This document shows positions 25,152-32,864 of a stretch of 32,976 nt of DNA, in pieces. The notes under the pieces were generated by a model. The model made no database searches. It had not been told where the DNA came from and saw nothing but the letters and a program-made list of their open reading frames with translations. The stretch's first letter is position 1, and each line of letters opens with the position of its first letter. The DNA is from Alphaproteobacteria bacterium (GTDB lineage: Bacteria; Pseudomonadota; Alphaproteobacteria; Rs-D84): positions 204,876 through 237,851 of the forward strand of contig WQXN01000001.1 of NCBI GenBank assembly GCA_009784815.1, given 5' to 3'. Made by a program: the position numbers and the translations under genes.

Positions 25152-25991
25152 ATGTTGTTTACAATACTGATTCTTGTCGTCGCGGTTACTATGTATCTTT
25201 TATCGGGTATGTTGTTCCTCGGAAACAAGAAACAAAGCAACGCGACGCTTTACGCGATCGCGAAAAGGGCCGTCAGGCTTGTCGCGCTTGTCCTTGTGAT
25301 CTGGGGCGTCAACCGCACCGGACTTGGAACCAGCAACTATCTTGTCAACCAGAATCCTATGATTCTGCAGGACATGGTGGAAAGCATGCGCGATCAGCAG
25401 ACAAAGCAGTCAAGCCGCGAGCTTACAAGGTATATCGCCCGCAACGCTCCGATGCTTGAAATCAACGCGCCGATCGCGGGAAACGTCGACGGGTCCAAAG
25501 TCATATACTTGTTCACCGCCGCCACCTGTCCGTTCTGCCACAGGGTTGCTTCGGAACTTAACCGCGTGATCGCGGACGATTCGGAAGTGAAGCTTGTGAT
25601 CAAGAACTTCTCGGTCCACGGCATATTGTCCGACATACCGTCGAAAGCCACCATCGCCGCGAAACTTCAAAGCAATGAAAAGGCCGTCGCGCTGGACAAG
25701 CTGTTGATGTCTTCGACCAAATGGTATGAAGACGCCCGCAGCGCCGGAGATCAGACCAAAGCCGGAGCGATCGTTCTTAAAAACGTTTTGAACTTGGCCA
25801 AGGAAGTAGGGCTTGATGTCAAACGTCTTGAAAAGGACATGAACGAAGCCCCCGAGGTTGCTCGTGAAATGAACCAGGTTCGCGAACTTAGCCAAAGGTT
25901 CAACATCACCGGCACGCCGTTCTTGATCATCAATGGTCAGGCGTTCCCGGGTGCGATTCCGTACGACCAGATAAGGGCCGCGCTGAAGTAA
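25152..25991 (+). CDS. Membrane-anchored DsbA/thioredoxin-fold thiol oxidoreductase
   Basis: The 279-residue protein has two N-terminal hydrophobic segments (residues 2-23 and 41-54). A thioredoxin-like domain follows, with the redox pair C126-P-F-C129 in TAATCPFCHRV. An inserted helical region precedes the cis-proline loop TGTPFLIINGQAFPGA near residue 253. This is the arrangement of DsbA- and DsbG-like proteins, which form or reshuffle disulfides in exported proteins. The TM segments would hold it at the inner membrane, with the active site probably periplasmic. AAGGAG lies seven bases before the ATG. Its position right after a 36-cysteine exported protein makes the family a likely substrate, though that link is inference. 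Transcription ends at the terminator shared with prmC. Confidence 0.87.
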   Translation: MLFTILILVVAVTMYLLSGMLFLGNKKQSNATLYAIAKRAVRLVALVLVIWGVNRTGLGTSNYLVNQNPMILQDMVESMRDQQTKQSSRELTRYIARNAPMLEINAPIAGNVDGSKVIYLFTAATCPFCHRVASELNRVIADDSEVKLVIKNFSVHGILSDIPSKATIAAKLQSNEKAVALDKLLMSSTKWYEDARSAGDQTKAGAIVLKNVLNLAKEVGLDVKRLEKDMNEAPEVAREMNQVRELSQRFNITGTPFLIINGQAFPGAIPYDQIRAALK

Positions 25992-26012
25992 AAGATTAGC
26001 GTAAGGCAAATC

Positions 26013-26042
26013 AAAATCCCCGGTTATGCCGGGGATTTTTTA
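26013..26042. terminator. Bidirectional terminator holding the prmC stop codon
   Basis: AATCCCCGG (26015-26023) pairs with CCGGGGATT (26029-26037), flanked by T runs on both strands. The prmC stop codon (26024-26026, minus strand) is in the loop. Confidence 0.9.
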
Positions 26043-26839
26043 TTCAAAACCAAAACCCTGATGATTCCTGATAAATCTCTGAACGAATCGACGTGCTTTA
26101 ATCCGGCGGCGGAAAATATTTTTTCCACTTCCTTTTCCTGTCCTTCGCCGATTTCAAGAAAAACTTTGCCGTCCGCGTTCAACATTTCCGGTATTGACTT
26201 GGCCAGCGCGCGGTATGCGGCCAGCCCGTCCGCGCCCGCGTACAGCGCGACATAAGGATCGTGTCTGGCGCAGTCGTTAACTCGCGGATCGTTGTCGGCG
26301 ACGTATGGGGGATTGCTTATTATAGCGTCGAATTTTCCCGGCAGCGCGCGGCCGAAATTTCTGCGCTTGATTTCCGCGCGGCCGAATAATTTCAGTTTCA
26401 GCATATTGCGCGCAGCGCAGCGCACCGCCGAATGCGATAGGTCTATTCCGACGCCCGTCGCGTTTGGAAATACGCGTAGGCTTGCTCCGATCAGGCAGCC
26501 GGTGCCGGTCCCGCAGTCCAGGATTTTTATCCGCGCGTCTAGCGGAAAATATTTTTGCAACGCTTCGATGATAGTTTCCGATTCGGGGCGCGGGTCCAGC
26601 GTTGCGCGGCCGGTCTCGAACGCCAATCCGTAAAATTCCTTGTGCCCCGTTATTTTCGCGACCGGAGTTTTCAGCCGCAGCTTTCGCGCCGCGTTCCATA
26701 CTTTGAATGATTGAAGTGCGGATAATCTTACGTCGGGCAGTATTGCGTCACGGCTACGCATGATATGGCGCAGGACTATTTTGGCGTCCCGTGCGTTCGA
26801 TGAAGATTTCAGCAGGTCAAAAGCGGCGGTTGTGTTCAT
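26024..26839 (-). CDS. prmC: Release-factor glutamine methyltransferase PrmC (HemK)
   Basis: PrmC methylates the glutamine of the GGQ motif in release factors RF1 and RF2, improving termination. The 271-residue protein shows the family landmarks: the helical N-terminal domain, ITGHKEFYGLAF, DPRPESE at residues 82-88, the SAM site ILDCGTGTGCLIG at 106-118, the catalytic SNPPYV at 175-180, then DPYVALYAGADGLAAYR and RDLSGIIRVLV near the end. The length is normal. Its last codons lie within the stem of the terminator it shares with the DsbA-like gene. It is divergent from the M23 peptidase gene, with 46 bases between start codons. In many bacteria prmC follows prfA; prfA is not adjacent here. 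Confidence 0.93.
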   Translation of the reverse strand: MNTTAAFDLLKSSSNARDAKIVLRHIMRSRDAILPDVRLSALQSFKVWNAARKLRLKTPVAKITGHKEFYGLAFETGRATLDPRPESETIIEALQKYFPLDARIKILDCGTGTGCLIGASLRVFPNATGVGIDLSHSAVRCAARNMLKLKLFGRAEIKRRNFGRALPGKFDAIISNPPYVADNDPRVNDCARHDPYVALYAGADGLAAYRALAKSIPEMLNADGKVFLEIGEGQEKEVEKIFSAAGLKHVDSFRDLSGIIRVLVLNKKSPA

Positions 26840-26850
26840 TGCTTTTATTA

Positions 26851-26879
26851 TTGCACGTTTGAAGAAAAAATGCTAGTCT
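26851..26879 (+). promoter_or_regulatory. Promoter of the M23 peptidase gene, leaderless type
   Basis: TTGCAC (26851-26856) and TAGTCT (26874-26879) are 17 bases apart, and the ATG at 26886 comes six bases after the -10. Confidence 0.55.
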
Positions 26880-26885
26880 TCCCGC

Positions 26886-28202
26886 ATGAATAATATAATT
26901 GGTAAAACAAAGAAATATTGGAAGAGTTTTCGCGCCCAAACCGAGGGTTTTTTACATCGTCAGTCGCGCCGCCGCATTGCGGTTGTATCTGCCGCGATTG
27001 CGGTGTTGGTGATTGCTTCCGCAGCCTTTATGACCCGGTCGATTATGAATACGGCGGCCCAGGTGGACATAGTGCCGGAATTTCGAATCCCTGTTAAATC
27101 CGGCGATACTTTGTCTTCTTTGCTTCGCAATTTCGATATGTCCGCCGTTCAGATTACCGAGATTGACCGCACGCTGCGCCGCGATGTCAAGATCAGAAAC
27201 CTTGTGGCCAACCGCGACATTCTGCGCGTCTTCAAGCGCGACGACGAACCGGTCGAACGTATAATATTAAACCAAGGCCCATGGCGCCACGTGCATATAA
27301 CTCGCGATGCCGACACGGGCAGCTGGCGGGCAGAATTAAAAGAGCTGAAGCCGGAAATCCGCCTTGTCCGTAAGCAGGGCGTGATAAGGGACGGCGACAG
27401 TTTTTATCTTGCCGGGCACCGTGCGAACATTCCGGTCGGAATCATTACCGAGGCTTATGACTTGTTCAGTTTCGAAATAGACTTTCAACGCGACGTGCGC
27501 GCGGGCCAGCAGTTCATAGTCATATACGAGGAATTTTTTCTGGACGGAAAATTCGTTACCAATGGATCTATCGTGTTCGCCGAGTTCGACACCCTTCGCG
27601 GCCAGACCAAAATGTACCGGTTCAGAAAACCGTCCGACGGACGCACAGGATACTATGACTGGGACGGCAAGGGCGCGATCAAGTCCATAAAGCGCACTCC
27701 GATAAACAATGCGCGCGTCACCTCGTCCTTTTCGATGAACCGCCGTCATCCTGTGCTTGGGTTCAATCGCGCCCATCGCGGAGTCGACTTTCGCGCCGCT
27801 CATGGCACTCCGATCCCGGCGGCCGGCGCGGGCAGGGTGGTGCGCCGCGGATATGACGCGTCAGGCTATGGCAACTTTATACAGATAAGGCACGGCGGAA
27901 GTTTCGAAACTTTGTACGCGCATATGTCGCGCTTCGCGCCCGGTGTTAACGTCGGAACTTATGTGCGGCAGGGGCAGATCGTGGGCTTTGTCGGATCGAC
28001 CGGCGTGTCCAGCGGCCCGCACCTTCATTACGAGATCATACAGAACGGCGTGCGCGTCAATCCCATGACCGTGAAGCTTCCTGCGATCGATAACTTGAAA
28101 CCGTCGGACCTGGAGGCGTTTTATCCCGAGCGCGACAGGATAGACGGCTTGCTTAAAACCTTGGTTGCGGGCGATCCCAAGTCTTATTACAAGGTTCAAT
28201 AG
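26886..28202 (+). CDS. Membrane-anchored M23 peptidoglycan endopeptidase
   Basis: The 438-residue protein has a short basic cytoplasmic start, one membrane segment (residues 31-50) and a LysM/OapA-like stretch (VKSGDTLSSLLRNFDMS, 70-86). The C-terminal LytM domain carries a complete zinc site: H297 and D301 in HRGVD, and H381 in GPHLHYE, with H346 and H379 as the other active-site histidines. Such MepM-type enzymes cut peptide cross-links in peptidoglycan so the wall can expand or divide. The architecture matches that group. It is followed 66 bases later by the OmpA-type lipoprotein gene under its own promoter. No Shine-Dalgarno is visible, in line with a leaderless mRNA. Confidence 0.9.
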   Translation: MNNIIGKTKKYWKSFRAQTEGFLHRQSRRRIAVVSAAIAVLVIASAAFMTRSIMNTAAQVDIVPEFRIPVKSGDTLSSLLRNFDMSAVQITEIDRTLRRDVKIRNLVANRDILRVFKRDDEPVERIILNQGPWRHVHITRDADTGSWRAELKELKPEIRLVRKQGVIRDGDSFYLAGHRANIPVGIITEAYDLFSFEIDFQRDVRAGQQFIVIYEEFFLDGKFVTNGSIVFAEFDTLRGQTKMYRFRKPSDGRTGYYDWDGKGAIKSIKRTPINNARVTSSFSMNRRHPVLGFNRAHRGVDFRAAHGTPIPAAGAGRVVRRGYDASGYGNFIQIRHGGSFETLYAHMSRFAPGVNVGTYVRQGQIVGFVGSTGVSSGPHLHYEIIQNGVRVNPMTVKLPAIDNLKPSDLEAFYPERDRIDGLLKTLVAGDPKSYYKVQ

Positions 28203-28205
28203 CCC

Positions 28206-28234
28206 TTGACCCGCGCCGCCATTTCCGATATAAT
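28206..28234 (+). promoter_or_regulatory. Promoter of the OmpA-type lipoprotein gene
   Basis: TTGACC (28206-28211) and TATAAT (28229-28234) are 17 bases apart. AAGGACGGG lies shortly before the ATG at 28269. Confidence 0.75.
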
Positions 28235-28268
28235 TAAGCAATAAGTCAAAGTATCTAAGGACGGGAAA

Positions 28269-29765
28269 ATGTTTAAGAAAATAGGATTGTTGGCTGTCGT
28301 CGTAGCGTTGTCCGCTTGCGCTGGGAATTTCGGCAGCGGCGGCAATGGAAATTCCATGAATACTCCGACCGTCGATTATATCGAAGGGCTTGACGTGCGC
28401 CGGGCCGAGCATAACGACTCGTTCCTTTCGCGCCTTGCGCTGAACTATCGCTCGTTCGCCATATTTAACGCAAGGACTGTGGGAGATCCCGCAGGCGGAG
28501 AGCTGTTCGCTCAAAAAGCCGTGGCCGCTTTTTCCGGCGATTTGCCGCATCCAGAAAGCCCGGTCACTTGGAATATGATGGGACACCGCGAGCTGAACGC
28601 GGGATATGATCTTTTAATGAACTTGCTTCGCGCGGGTGGCCCGATCGCTCACCCCGAGCTTAGCGCCCAAGCGCAAGTGCAGTTCGACTGCTGGATCTTC
28701 GGGGCCGCGACTGGCATGAACGCTGCGGCGCGCGACTGCCATGCGAAATTTAATCGTAGCATATCGCGGCTTGCCGACGGCATGGAGGGTATGGACAGAA
28801 ACAGAATCCAGCAGATCGCAGCCCAGCGCAGACAAGGCGCGGCGCCTGTGCGCGGTAGCACGGATATGGATGAATTCATAAGCCGCGGCGATACCGTGAC
28901 GGACGGCTTTGACGATCAGGGAAGACCGACGCGGACTCACTCGACCAGGTCTGGACACACTACTTTCTCGAGTTCCAGTAAAGAAGACGATGGCAGGGTG
29001 ATAGTTATAAACAACATAAACATCCCAGAAAATCTGATAAGGCCGGTGCCGGTGTCCCAGCCGGTTGTGTTCAACCAAAAAATATTCCATAACGGAGAAC
29101 AGATTTCGGAAAGCGACGAAGAATTGGAATTTAGACCTGAACCCGGACGCGCGCGTGATCCCGGCATGGTCAGTCGCGATGAATTCATTAACATAATGCT
29201 TGCCCTAAGAGAAGAGCTGGCCGAGATTAATTCCCGCCTGGATAACGCAGGCGGCGGATTTGGAGACGGTGATGCCGAGGTCGAGCTTGCGATTAAGATT
29301 CAACAGATACCGCTTAGCCCGCAGCAAAGCATAATGGAAGAAATCTTTGAAGTCCGGTTCGATTTCAACAAGTCCGATATAACTCCGGAATACAGGGAAG
29401 TCATACGCAAGCTTGCTCGGACGGCCCAGGCTAATCAAAACGTCAAGATTTCGGTAGTGGGACATACGGATACGGTCGGAACTCAGGACTTTAACTTTGC
29501 GTTGGGCGGCCGCAGAGCCAAGGCAGTTCGTGACTTATTGATCAGCTATGGCATACCGGCCAATCAGATTGTTGCGACCAGCAGTGGTAAAAACGATCTT
29601 AAAGTCCCGACCGGAGACCAGGTAAGAAATGCCCAAAACCGCCGCGTTCGCGTGGTAAAAGAAACCCCGGGAACTGAAATCGCTCCCCATGCCCAAGGCA
29701 CGAATAACATACGGGTCACGGTGGACGGCGATGCCGAGGTTCGGATAGAACATTTGGAAGAATAA
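28269..29765 (+). CDS. OmpA-family peptidoglycan-associated lipoprotein
   Basis: The 498-residue product has a lipoprotein signal peptide with lipobox LSAC (cysteine at residue 17). The N-terminal half (residues 35-180) is alpha-helical and of unknown function. A polar linker follows, and then a C-terminal OmpA/Pal domain: FEVRFDFNKSDITPEYRE, VVGHTDTVGTQDFNFALGGR, and RNAQNRRVRVVKE. That domain binds the diaminopimelate of peptidoglycan through the conserved Asp and Arg. The protein probably ties the outer membrane to the wall. It is longer than Pal (about 170 residues) because of the added N-terminal domain, which recalls envelope proteins dedicated to other complexes. Next to the M23 peptidase it suggests a small wall-remodelling locus. 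Confidence 0.88.
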   Translation: MFKKIGLLAVVVALSACAGNFGSGGNGNSMNTPTVDYIEGLDVRRAEHNDSFLSRLALNYRSFAIFNARTVGDPAGGELFAQKAVAAFSGDLPHPESPVTWNMMGHRELNAGYDLLMNLLRAGGPIAHPELSAQAQVQFDCWIFGAATGMNAAARDCHAKFNRSISRLADGMEGMDRNRIQQIAAQRRQGAAPVRGSTDMDEFISRGDTVTDGFDDQGRPTRTHSTRSGHTTFSSSSKEDDGRVIVINNINIPENLIRPVPVSQPVVFNQKIFHNGEQISESDEELEFRPEPGRARDPGMVSRDEFINIMLALREELAEINSRLDNAGGGFGDGDAEVELAIKIQQIPLSPQQSIMEEIFEVRFDFNKSDITPEYREVIRKLARTAQANQNVKISVVGHTDTVGTQDFNFALGGRRAKAVRDLLISYGIPANQIVATSSGKNDLKVPTGDQVRNAQNRRVRVVKETPGTEIAPHAQGTNNIRVTVDGDAEVRIEHLEE

Positions 29766-29770
29766 GCAGG

Positions 29771-29791
29771 AAAAAGGCAGAAGGCTTTTTT
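29771..29791 (+). terminator. Weak terminator after the OmpA-type gene
   Basis: AAAAAG (29771-29776) can pair with CTTTTT (29785-29790) followed by T. The stem is A/T-rich, so it may be inefficient. Confidence 0.35.
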
Positions 29792-29793
29792 GC

Positions 29794-29821
29794 TTGACAA
29801 AACTTTGTAATATGGTATAAA
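29794..29821 (+). promoter_or_regulatory. Strong promoter of the small basic protein gene
   Basis: A consensus TTGACA (29794-29799) and TATAAA (29816-29821) are 16 bases apart, followed by AGGTGA at 29832-29837. It is among the most consensus-like promoters in the window. Confidence 0.75.
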
Positions 29822-29841
29822 GTAAGCGAATAGGTGACGAT

Positions 29842-30108
29842 ATGACCAATAACAAGAAAAACTTTTCAGACGCTACCAAGGCAGTTGCCAAGGTGGCCAC
29901 CTTGCGCAGAGGCAAGGAGCTATTGAAAAACGCCAAGCATAAGAAGGCCGATGCAGTTCCTCAGTATGAAAACAGGGGCCCTGGTATGGCTAGGGCGCGG
30001 GCTGGCATAAAAACCTTGAATGTGACGGCCGCCTTTGAGGCTGCCAGCAAAGGTCAGATGGATGACATAGTCAATTTTGTAGTAGATGGTAAGCAGCAGG
30101 CCGCTTAA
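29842..30108 (+). CDS. Small basic protein of unknown function
   Basis: The 88-residue protein is Lys/Arg/Ala-rich in its first half (KAVAKVATLRRGKELLKNAK) and less charged in its second. It has no signal peptide, membrane segment or cysteine. AGGTGA four bases before the ATG, a near-consensus promoter and a perfect terminator directly after it support a real, well-transcribed single gene. The basic composition could mean nucleic-acid or ribosome binding, but no known fold is recognisable. Confidence 0.65.
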   Translation: MTNNKKNFSDATKAVAKVATLRRGKELLKNAKHKKADAVPQYENRGPGMARARAGIKTLNVTAAFEAASKGQMDDIVNFVVDGKQQAA

Positions 30109-30129
30109 TTATTTAAAACAGTTAATTGT

Positions 30130-30164
30130 AAATATCGCCGCGGTTTGCGGCGATATTTCTTTTT
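30130..30164 (+). terminator. Strong Rho-independent terminator
   Basis: AAATATCGCCGC (30130-30141) pairs perfectly with GCGGCGATATTT (30147-30158), followed by CTTTTTC. Confidence 0.92.
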
Positions 30165-30184
30165 CATTTTATGATTTTTTATGG

Positions 30185-30190
30185 TATAAT
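30185..30190 (+). promoter_or_regulatory. -10 box of cysteine-rich gene 6
   Basis: A perfect TATAAT lies 28 bases before the ATG at 30219; the -35 is poor. The leader contains GGAAAGAG as a possible ribosome-binding site, so this member would have a short leader. Confidence 0.5.
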
Positions 30191-30218
30191 ATTCCATAGA
30201 ACACAGTATGGAAAGAGA

Positions 30219-32417
30219 ATGCCGATGCCAGTTTTAAATTACGCCAAAATTTTGGCCGCAGTTTTAATCGCGGTCGTGTTTTCAGCGGAATACGTTTCCG
30301 CTAATCCAAATCCGCCAAGCCGCGCTGGCCGCACCGTCGCTGCCGGTCGCGCAGCTCCGGCTTCGGCAACGCAGCCCGCCGAATCCGCAAACCAGGAAGT
30401 AATGATTCAATTCGTCGACGAAGCGCCAAGCGCCGAGCGAGTCAGCATGCGTATGGCTCCGGGCGCCCGGACCGCTCCGGCCGCCGCACGCGGAGGAACC
30501 GATACGATAACAAACACGCCGGGGTCAGGTGCGGGAATTATCGCCGCGCAGTCCGCCGGGATTAATGCAGCCGCCGTATCTTCCGGAAACCCCGCCGAAG
30601 ACTGTCGCAAAAGTTATTTTGACTGCATGGATCAGTTCTGCATGACGGATGACACTAATGCCGAGCGTTGCGTATGCTCGGCCCGCATAGTTGAATTCGA
30701 CAAGACCATGGATGCAATCCGCAAAATTCAGGCGGACGCCGAGAAACTTATGAACGAAGGCGTCGAACGCGAGATGCTTGGCGCGCGCGCGAATCATGTC
30801 TTTGGTGCGAACCAGGTGTCTCCAAGAAACCGCGTCCTGAACCTGTCGTTCGACGACGATGAATTTTTTGAAGATGTAGGAATAGACTCTGCTGCCGTCA
30901 CAAGACGCGGAGCGCTGCTGTTCGAACATGCGGCGCAGTTGTGCAAAAGCAGGCTTGATAATTGCGACGGTAACGATGCCGAGATGGCCCGCAGCCTTTA
31001 CGCGCAGCAGGTTAGGAACGATTGCAATGCTTTCAACAGTTTCCTTAATGAACAAAAACGCACCGCCGAAAACAACAAGCTTGCCGCCGAACGCGAAGTG
31101 CGTCGCGCAAGAACCGAGATGCTTGACGTTACAAACAGATTCAATCGCGGAGAATGTCTGATACAGATGAGGGACTGCGTCGCCACCAAGGGCGGATGCG
31201 GAGCGAATTTTGAAAACTGTTTGGACGCCTCGTTATTGCGTCGCCGCACTATGGCCTGCGAAAACATTCTTGATCAGTGCATGGCCGTGCGCCGCGATGT
31301 CGAGCGCGACTGGCGCGAAGAAGAAAGATCTATACTTGCCGAAGCCGCAAGACACGCCGACAGAAACCGCCGCGGAACCTGCCTTGCGCGGATCGACGCG
31401 TGCTTGGAAGAATCCTGCGCGCCATCGGTCAACGACCAATGTCTGACCGACATTCGGATCGCGCGCGGAGTATGCCCGGTCATGGACGAATGCGACCGCC
31501 TGGTGCCCGGCATAGCCGCCGTGTTTAACGCGCGTCTTGCTTCGGTCCGCGTAAGATTCTGCCAGACCGACCTGACCGGATGTTTCCGTGATCGCTGCGG
31601 AGTGAATTTCAATAACCCGGCCTGCGTCGGGAAAACGGCCGAAGAAATAAGCGGTATGTGCCCGCAGCAAATGTTCCCAAGCTGCGCCGGCATGAGGGAC
31701 TTTGCCGCGATACAGGGCGGCGTCATGATGAACGTCGACTTCGCGCTTATGCAGGGATGCGTGAACCTGTTCTCGGAAAGGCTGAACCAGCTTTGTGGAA
31801 TGGACATGACTTGCTTGGATGAAAACATGGGCGCGCCGCGCAATCTTAATACCGTAGCGGAATTGGAAAATTATGATTTCAGACCCGCGGTCGAAGCTGC
31901 GGTGAACAGATTCTTTGTCACCTTCGAACAGGATCCGACTTTGGCTTCGTGCAGCGGCAATCTTGGCACGGCTATGTTCACTTCGACGAAAATGGTCGCG
32001 CAATTATTGGCCGAACAACGCGCAAGCCGGAATAACTTTAGGCGCATTGCGGAATTTACCCGCCGCGAGGATGTGGCCGCCGCGCGCGCCGCTTGCGAGA
32101 GCATGTACGAGCGCGGACGTAATGACAGCTCGCCCGTTGTGTCGGCTACCTTCGAGCCTAACTTAAGAAACTGCCGCGTATGCCGCAACCAAACCGTAAT
32201 TGCGCGCGGCGGAGAAAGCAAAGGCGAAACCGCGATGAAAGTAGGTGCGGGCGGACTTGCCGCGGGCGCGGGTGTCGGTGCGATGTTCGGGCCGCTTGGC
32301 GCCGCGATCGGCGGAGGAGTGGGCTTGATCGGAGGTATGATCGGCGGAGCCGTCATGGGTAAGGGCATACAGACGGACGAAAGCGAGTTAACCTCGTGTG
32401 AGGACGTGAATATGTAG
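30219..32417 (+). CDS. Cysteine-rich secreted protein, family member 6, with glycine-zipper tail
   Basis: The 732-residue product has a signal peptide (LNYAKILAAVLIAVVFSAEY, cut after VSA) and an Ala/Pro/Arg-rich stretch. The family motif CRKSYFDCMDQFC, nine residues, CVCS lies near residue 127. Modules shared with members 4 and 5 follow: LCKSRLDNC with RNDCNAFNSFL, ECLIQMRDC with GCGANFENC, ACENILDQC, TCLARIDACLEESC, and FCQTDLTGCFRDRC. Unlike its relatives, it ends in a glycine-zipper-type hydrophobic stretch (GAGVGAMFGPLGAAIGGGVG and on through GGMIGGAVMG) that could insert into a membrane. I count 34 mature cysteines, the last after that stretch. The stop codon lies within the repeat at 32402-32512. 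The function is unknown. Confidence 0.78.
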   Translation: MPMPVLNYAKILAAVLIAVVFSAEYVSANPNPPSRAGRTVAAGRAAPASATQPAESANQEVMIQFVDEAPSAERVSMRMAPGARTAPAAARGGTDTITNTPGSGAGIIAAQSAGINAAAVSSGNPAEDCRKSYFDCMDQFCMTDDTNAERCVCSARIVEFDKTMDAIRKIQADAEKLMNEGVEREMLGARANHVFGANQVSPRNRVLNLSFDDDEFFEDVGIDSAAVTRRGALLFEHAAQLCKSRLDNCDGNDAEMARSLYAQQVRNDCNAFNSFLNEQKRTAENNKLAAEREVRRARTEMLDVTNRFNRGECLIQMRDCVATKGGCGANFENCLDASLLRRRTMACENILDQCMAVRRDVERDWREEERSILAEAARHADRNRRGTCLARIDACLEESCAPSVNDQCLTDIRIARGVCPVMDECDRLVPGIAAVFNARLASVRVRFCQTDLTGCFRDRCGVNFNNPACVGKTAEEISGMCPQQMFPSCAGMRDFAAIQGGVMMNVDFALMQGCVNLFSERLNQLCGMDMTCLDENMGAPRNLNTVAELENYDFRPAVEAAVNRFFVTFEQDPTLASCSGNLGTAMFTSTKMVAQLLAEQRASRNNFRRIAEFTRREDVAAARAACESMYERGRNDSSPVVSATFEPNLRNCRVCRNQTVIARGGESKGETAMKVGAGGLAAGAGVGAMFGPLGAAIGGGVGLIGGMIGGAVMGKGIQTDESELTSCEDVNM

Positions 32418-32512
32418 AAAACATGACCGACGTCATGTTTTCTCACGTCCGAGCAGAAATCCAAAATCTTTGATTTTGTGAATTCGTCGTGGACGTGAAT
32501 ATGTAGAAAACA
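32402..32512 (+). repeat. Double-hairpin repeat, copy 1, with 22-base flanking direct repeats
   Basis: A 22-base sequence starting GGACGTGAATATG and holding the TAG stop of the preceding gene occurs at 32402-32423 and again at 32491-32512. Between the copies are hairpin 1 (AAAACATGAC/GTCATGTTTT, 32418-32441), the complement TCACGTCC (32443-32450), and hairpin 2 (32456-32485, AAAATC/GATTTT core). Removing one copy plus the core rebuilds a normal short gap with the next gene's ribosome-binding site. Confidence 0.75.
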
Positions 32513-32528
32513 AAAAGGAGAGAACTAA

Positions 32529-32864
32529 ATGATAAAGAAAAGTCTTATTGTAATAATGGCGGCGACCGCGTTGGGCGCTTGCAGAATGGACAAGCCGACG
32601 AACCTTGCCTGCGGCGATCATAACATAAAAATATTCCAAAAGGGCGAGAACGCGATCACCGCGGTGGTGAACGATAGATTCAGCGTCAAGATGGACCGCG
32701 TGGTCGCAGGTTCCGGCGCTATGTACCTTGCCGAGAACGTCTGGGGCGAGCAGGGCGATCTGACCTACATCTGGCAGCTGATCATCTGGAACCGCGGAGA
32801 CGAATGGTTGGTATCGGTCGATACTGGATATGATCTTTCGTGTGAAGTGGTGGTCGGAAATTAA
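32529..32864 (+). CDS. Small lipoprotein, possibly MliC-like
   Basis: The 111-residue protein has a lipoprotein signal with lipobox LGAC (cysteine at residue 18). The mature domain of about 90 residues has a cysteine at each end (LACGDH and LSCEVV), the SGAMYLAENVWGE stretch, and alternating strands. MliC, the membrane-bound lysozyme inhibitor, has a similar size, paired terminal cysteines and an SGA motif, so I suggest that fold with low confidence. It could be another small beta-sandwich lipoprotein. AAGGAG lies nine bases before the ATG. Its stop codon is part of the second double-hairpin repeat, like that of the gene before it. Confidence 0.65.
   Translation: MIKKSLIVIMAATALGACRMDKPTNLACGDHNIKIFQKGENAITAVVNDRFSVKMDRVVAGSGAMYLAENVWGEQGDLTYIWQLIIWNRGDEWLVSVDTGYDLSCEVVVGN

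Noticed and set aside
10589-32417. Low-complexity-cysteine-rich genes as a diversity-generating retroelement target set
   Set aside because: No reverse transcriptase, template repeat or adenine-biased variable region is visible in the window.
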